Positions 32,061-32,132 of a stretch of 32,132 nt of DNA are shown in pieces (position 1 is the first letter of the stretch; every line of letters begins with the position of its first letter). Under the pieces are notes generated by a model, which was given only the letters and a program-made list of their open reading frames with translations, was not told the DNA's origin and did no database searches. The stretch is from Aquitalea palustris (GTDB taxonomy: Bacteria > Pseudomonadota > Gammaproteobacteria > Burkholderiales > Chromobacteriaceae): contig NZ_RFAR01000044.1 of the NCBI RefSeq assembly GCF_003693445.1, positions 1 through 32,132 of the forward strand, in the 5' to 3' direction. Made by a program: the position numbers and the translations under genes.

Positions 32061-32090
32061 CCTTGTCGTTAGCGATAACGGCGAGGTTTT
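32061..32090 (+). terminator. Intrinsic terminator after hupB
   Basis: CCTTGTCGTTA pairs with TAACGGCGAGG over 11 bp (two G-U pairs) and closes a GCGA tetraloop, a GNRA type. TTTT follows directly. It lies between hupB and the tRNA. Confidence 0.75.
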
Positions 32091-32095
32091 ATAGC

Positions 32096-32132
32096 GGGCG
32101 TTTAGCTCAGTTGGTAGAGCGTCTGCCTTACA
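32096..32132 (+). tRNA. tRNA-Val (anticodon TAC), partial at window end
   Basis: The last 37 bases fold as the 5' half of a tRNA. The acceptor strand is GGGCGTT, followed by TA, the D-arm (GCTC, AGTTGGTA, GAGC), and the 5' anticodon stem TCTGC. The loop begins CT and is followed by TAC at positions 34-36 and A37. The anticodon TAC reads valine codons. The T-arm and 3' end are beyond the window. Confidence 0.92.

Noticed and set aside
1-32132. CRISPR array, prophage, toxin-antitoxin or anti-phage defence system
   Set aside because: I saw no regularly spaced repeats, phage structural genes, toxin-antitoxin pairs or recognised defence domains in the window.

Overview
The window is GC-rich, densely coded DNA from a betaproteobacterium. 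The right end carries the core order tig-clpP-clpX-lon-hupB-tRNA-Val(TAC). That order, the codon usage and the many LysR/TetR/MerR-controlled redox genes suggest Neisseriales, perhaps a Chromobacterium/Aquitalea-like genus. The genus is an inference from memory; no search was run. Positions 1 to about 25,400 look like accessory chromosome, and 25,600 to the end is conserved core.

Region by region. 1-510: two broken transposase pieces (IS3-type orfA and the 3' end of an IS256-type gene) abutting each other. 545-6010: a Bcr/CflA-type exporter, then a minus-strand redox cluster (SDR, zinc alcohol dehydrogenase, hydroxynitrile-lyase-like cupin, NAD(P)-binding epimerase-like protein). A divergent LysR regulator faces the cluster across a promoter region with a typical LysR box. 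6324-9127: a TetR gene, a degenerate aldo/keto reductase and a metallo-beta-lactamase-fold hydrolase. Two copies of one TetR-type operator tie them together. 9324-16674: a LysR gene, then a complete MexEF-OprN-like RND efflux operon with a structured leader and a small exported protein as its last gene.

16673-20653: an operon on the minus strand encodes an acetylpolyamine amidohydrolase, an ornithine cyclodeaminase and a periplasmic amino-acid-type binding lipoprotein, with a divergent Lrp/AsnC regulator. Together they look like a module for uptake and breakdown of acetylated polyamines or ornithine. 20798-21372 is a decayed LysR gene. 21400-24166 is the most interesting accessory block: an Old Yellow Enzyme homologue and an exported DJ-1/PfpI (Hsp31-like) protein are transcribed divergently, and a MerR gene follows the latter. 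Both promoters have the long 19-bp spacer of MerR-activated promoters and share nearly the same palindrome in it, so the block reads as a small electrophile/carbonyl-stress regulon. 24251-25402 is a membrane diguanylate cyclase.

25571-32132: trigger factor, ClpP, ClpX, Lon, HU and the start of a tRNA-Val gene. Heat-shock (sigma-32)-like promoters of identical geometry lie upstream of tig and of lon. The clpX and hupB terminators are clear. I saw no CRISPR array, rRNA, phage gene or origin of replication. The best candidates for something little described are the MerR-OYE-exported DJ-1 regulon, the TetR regulon with a catalytically degenerate AKR, and the APAH-OCD-binding-protein operon.
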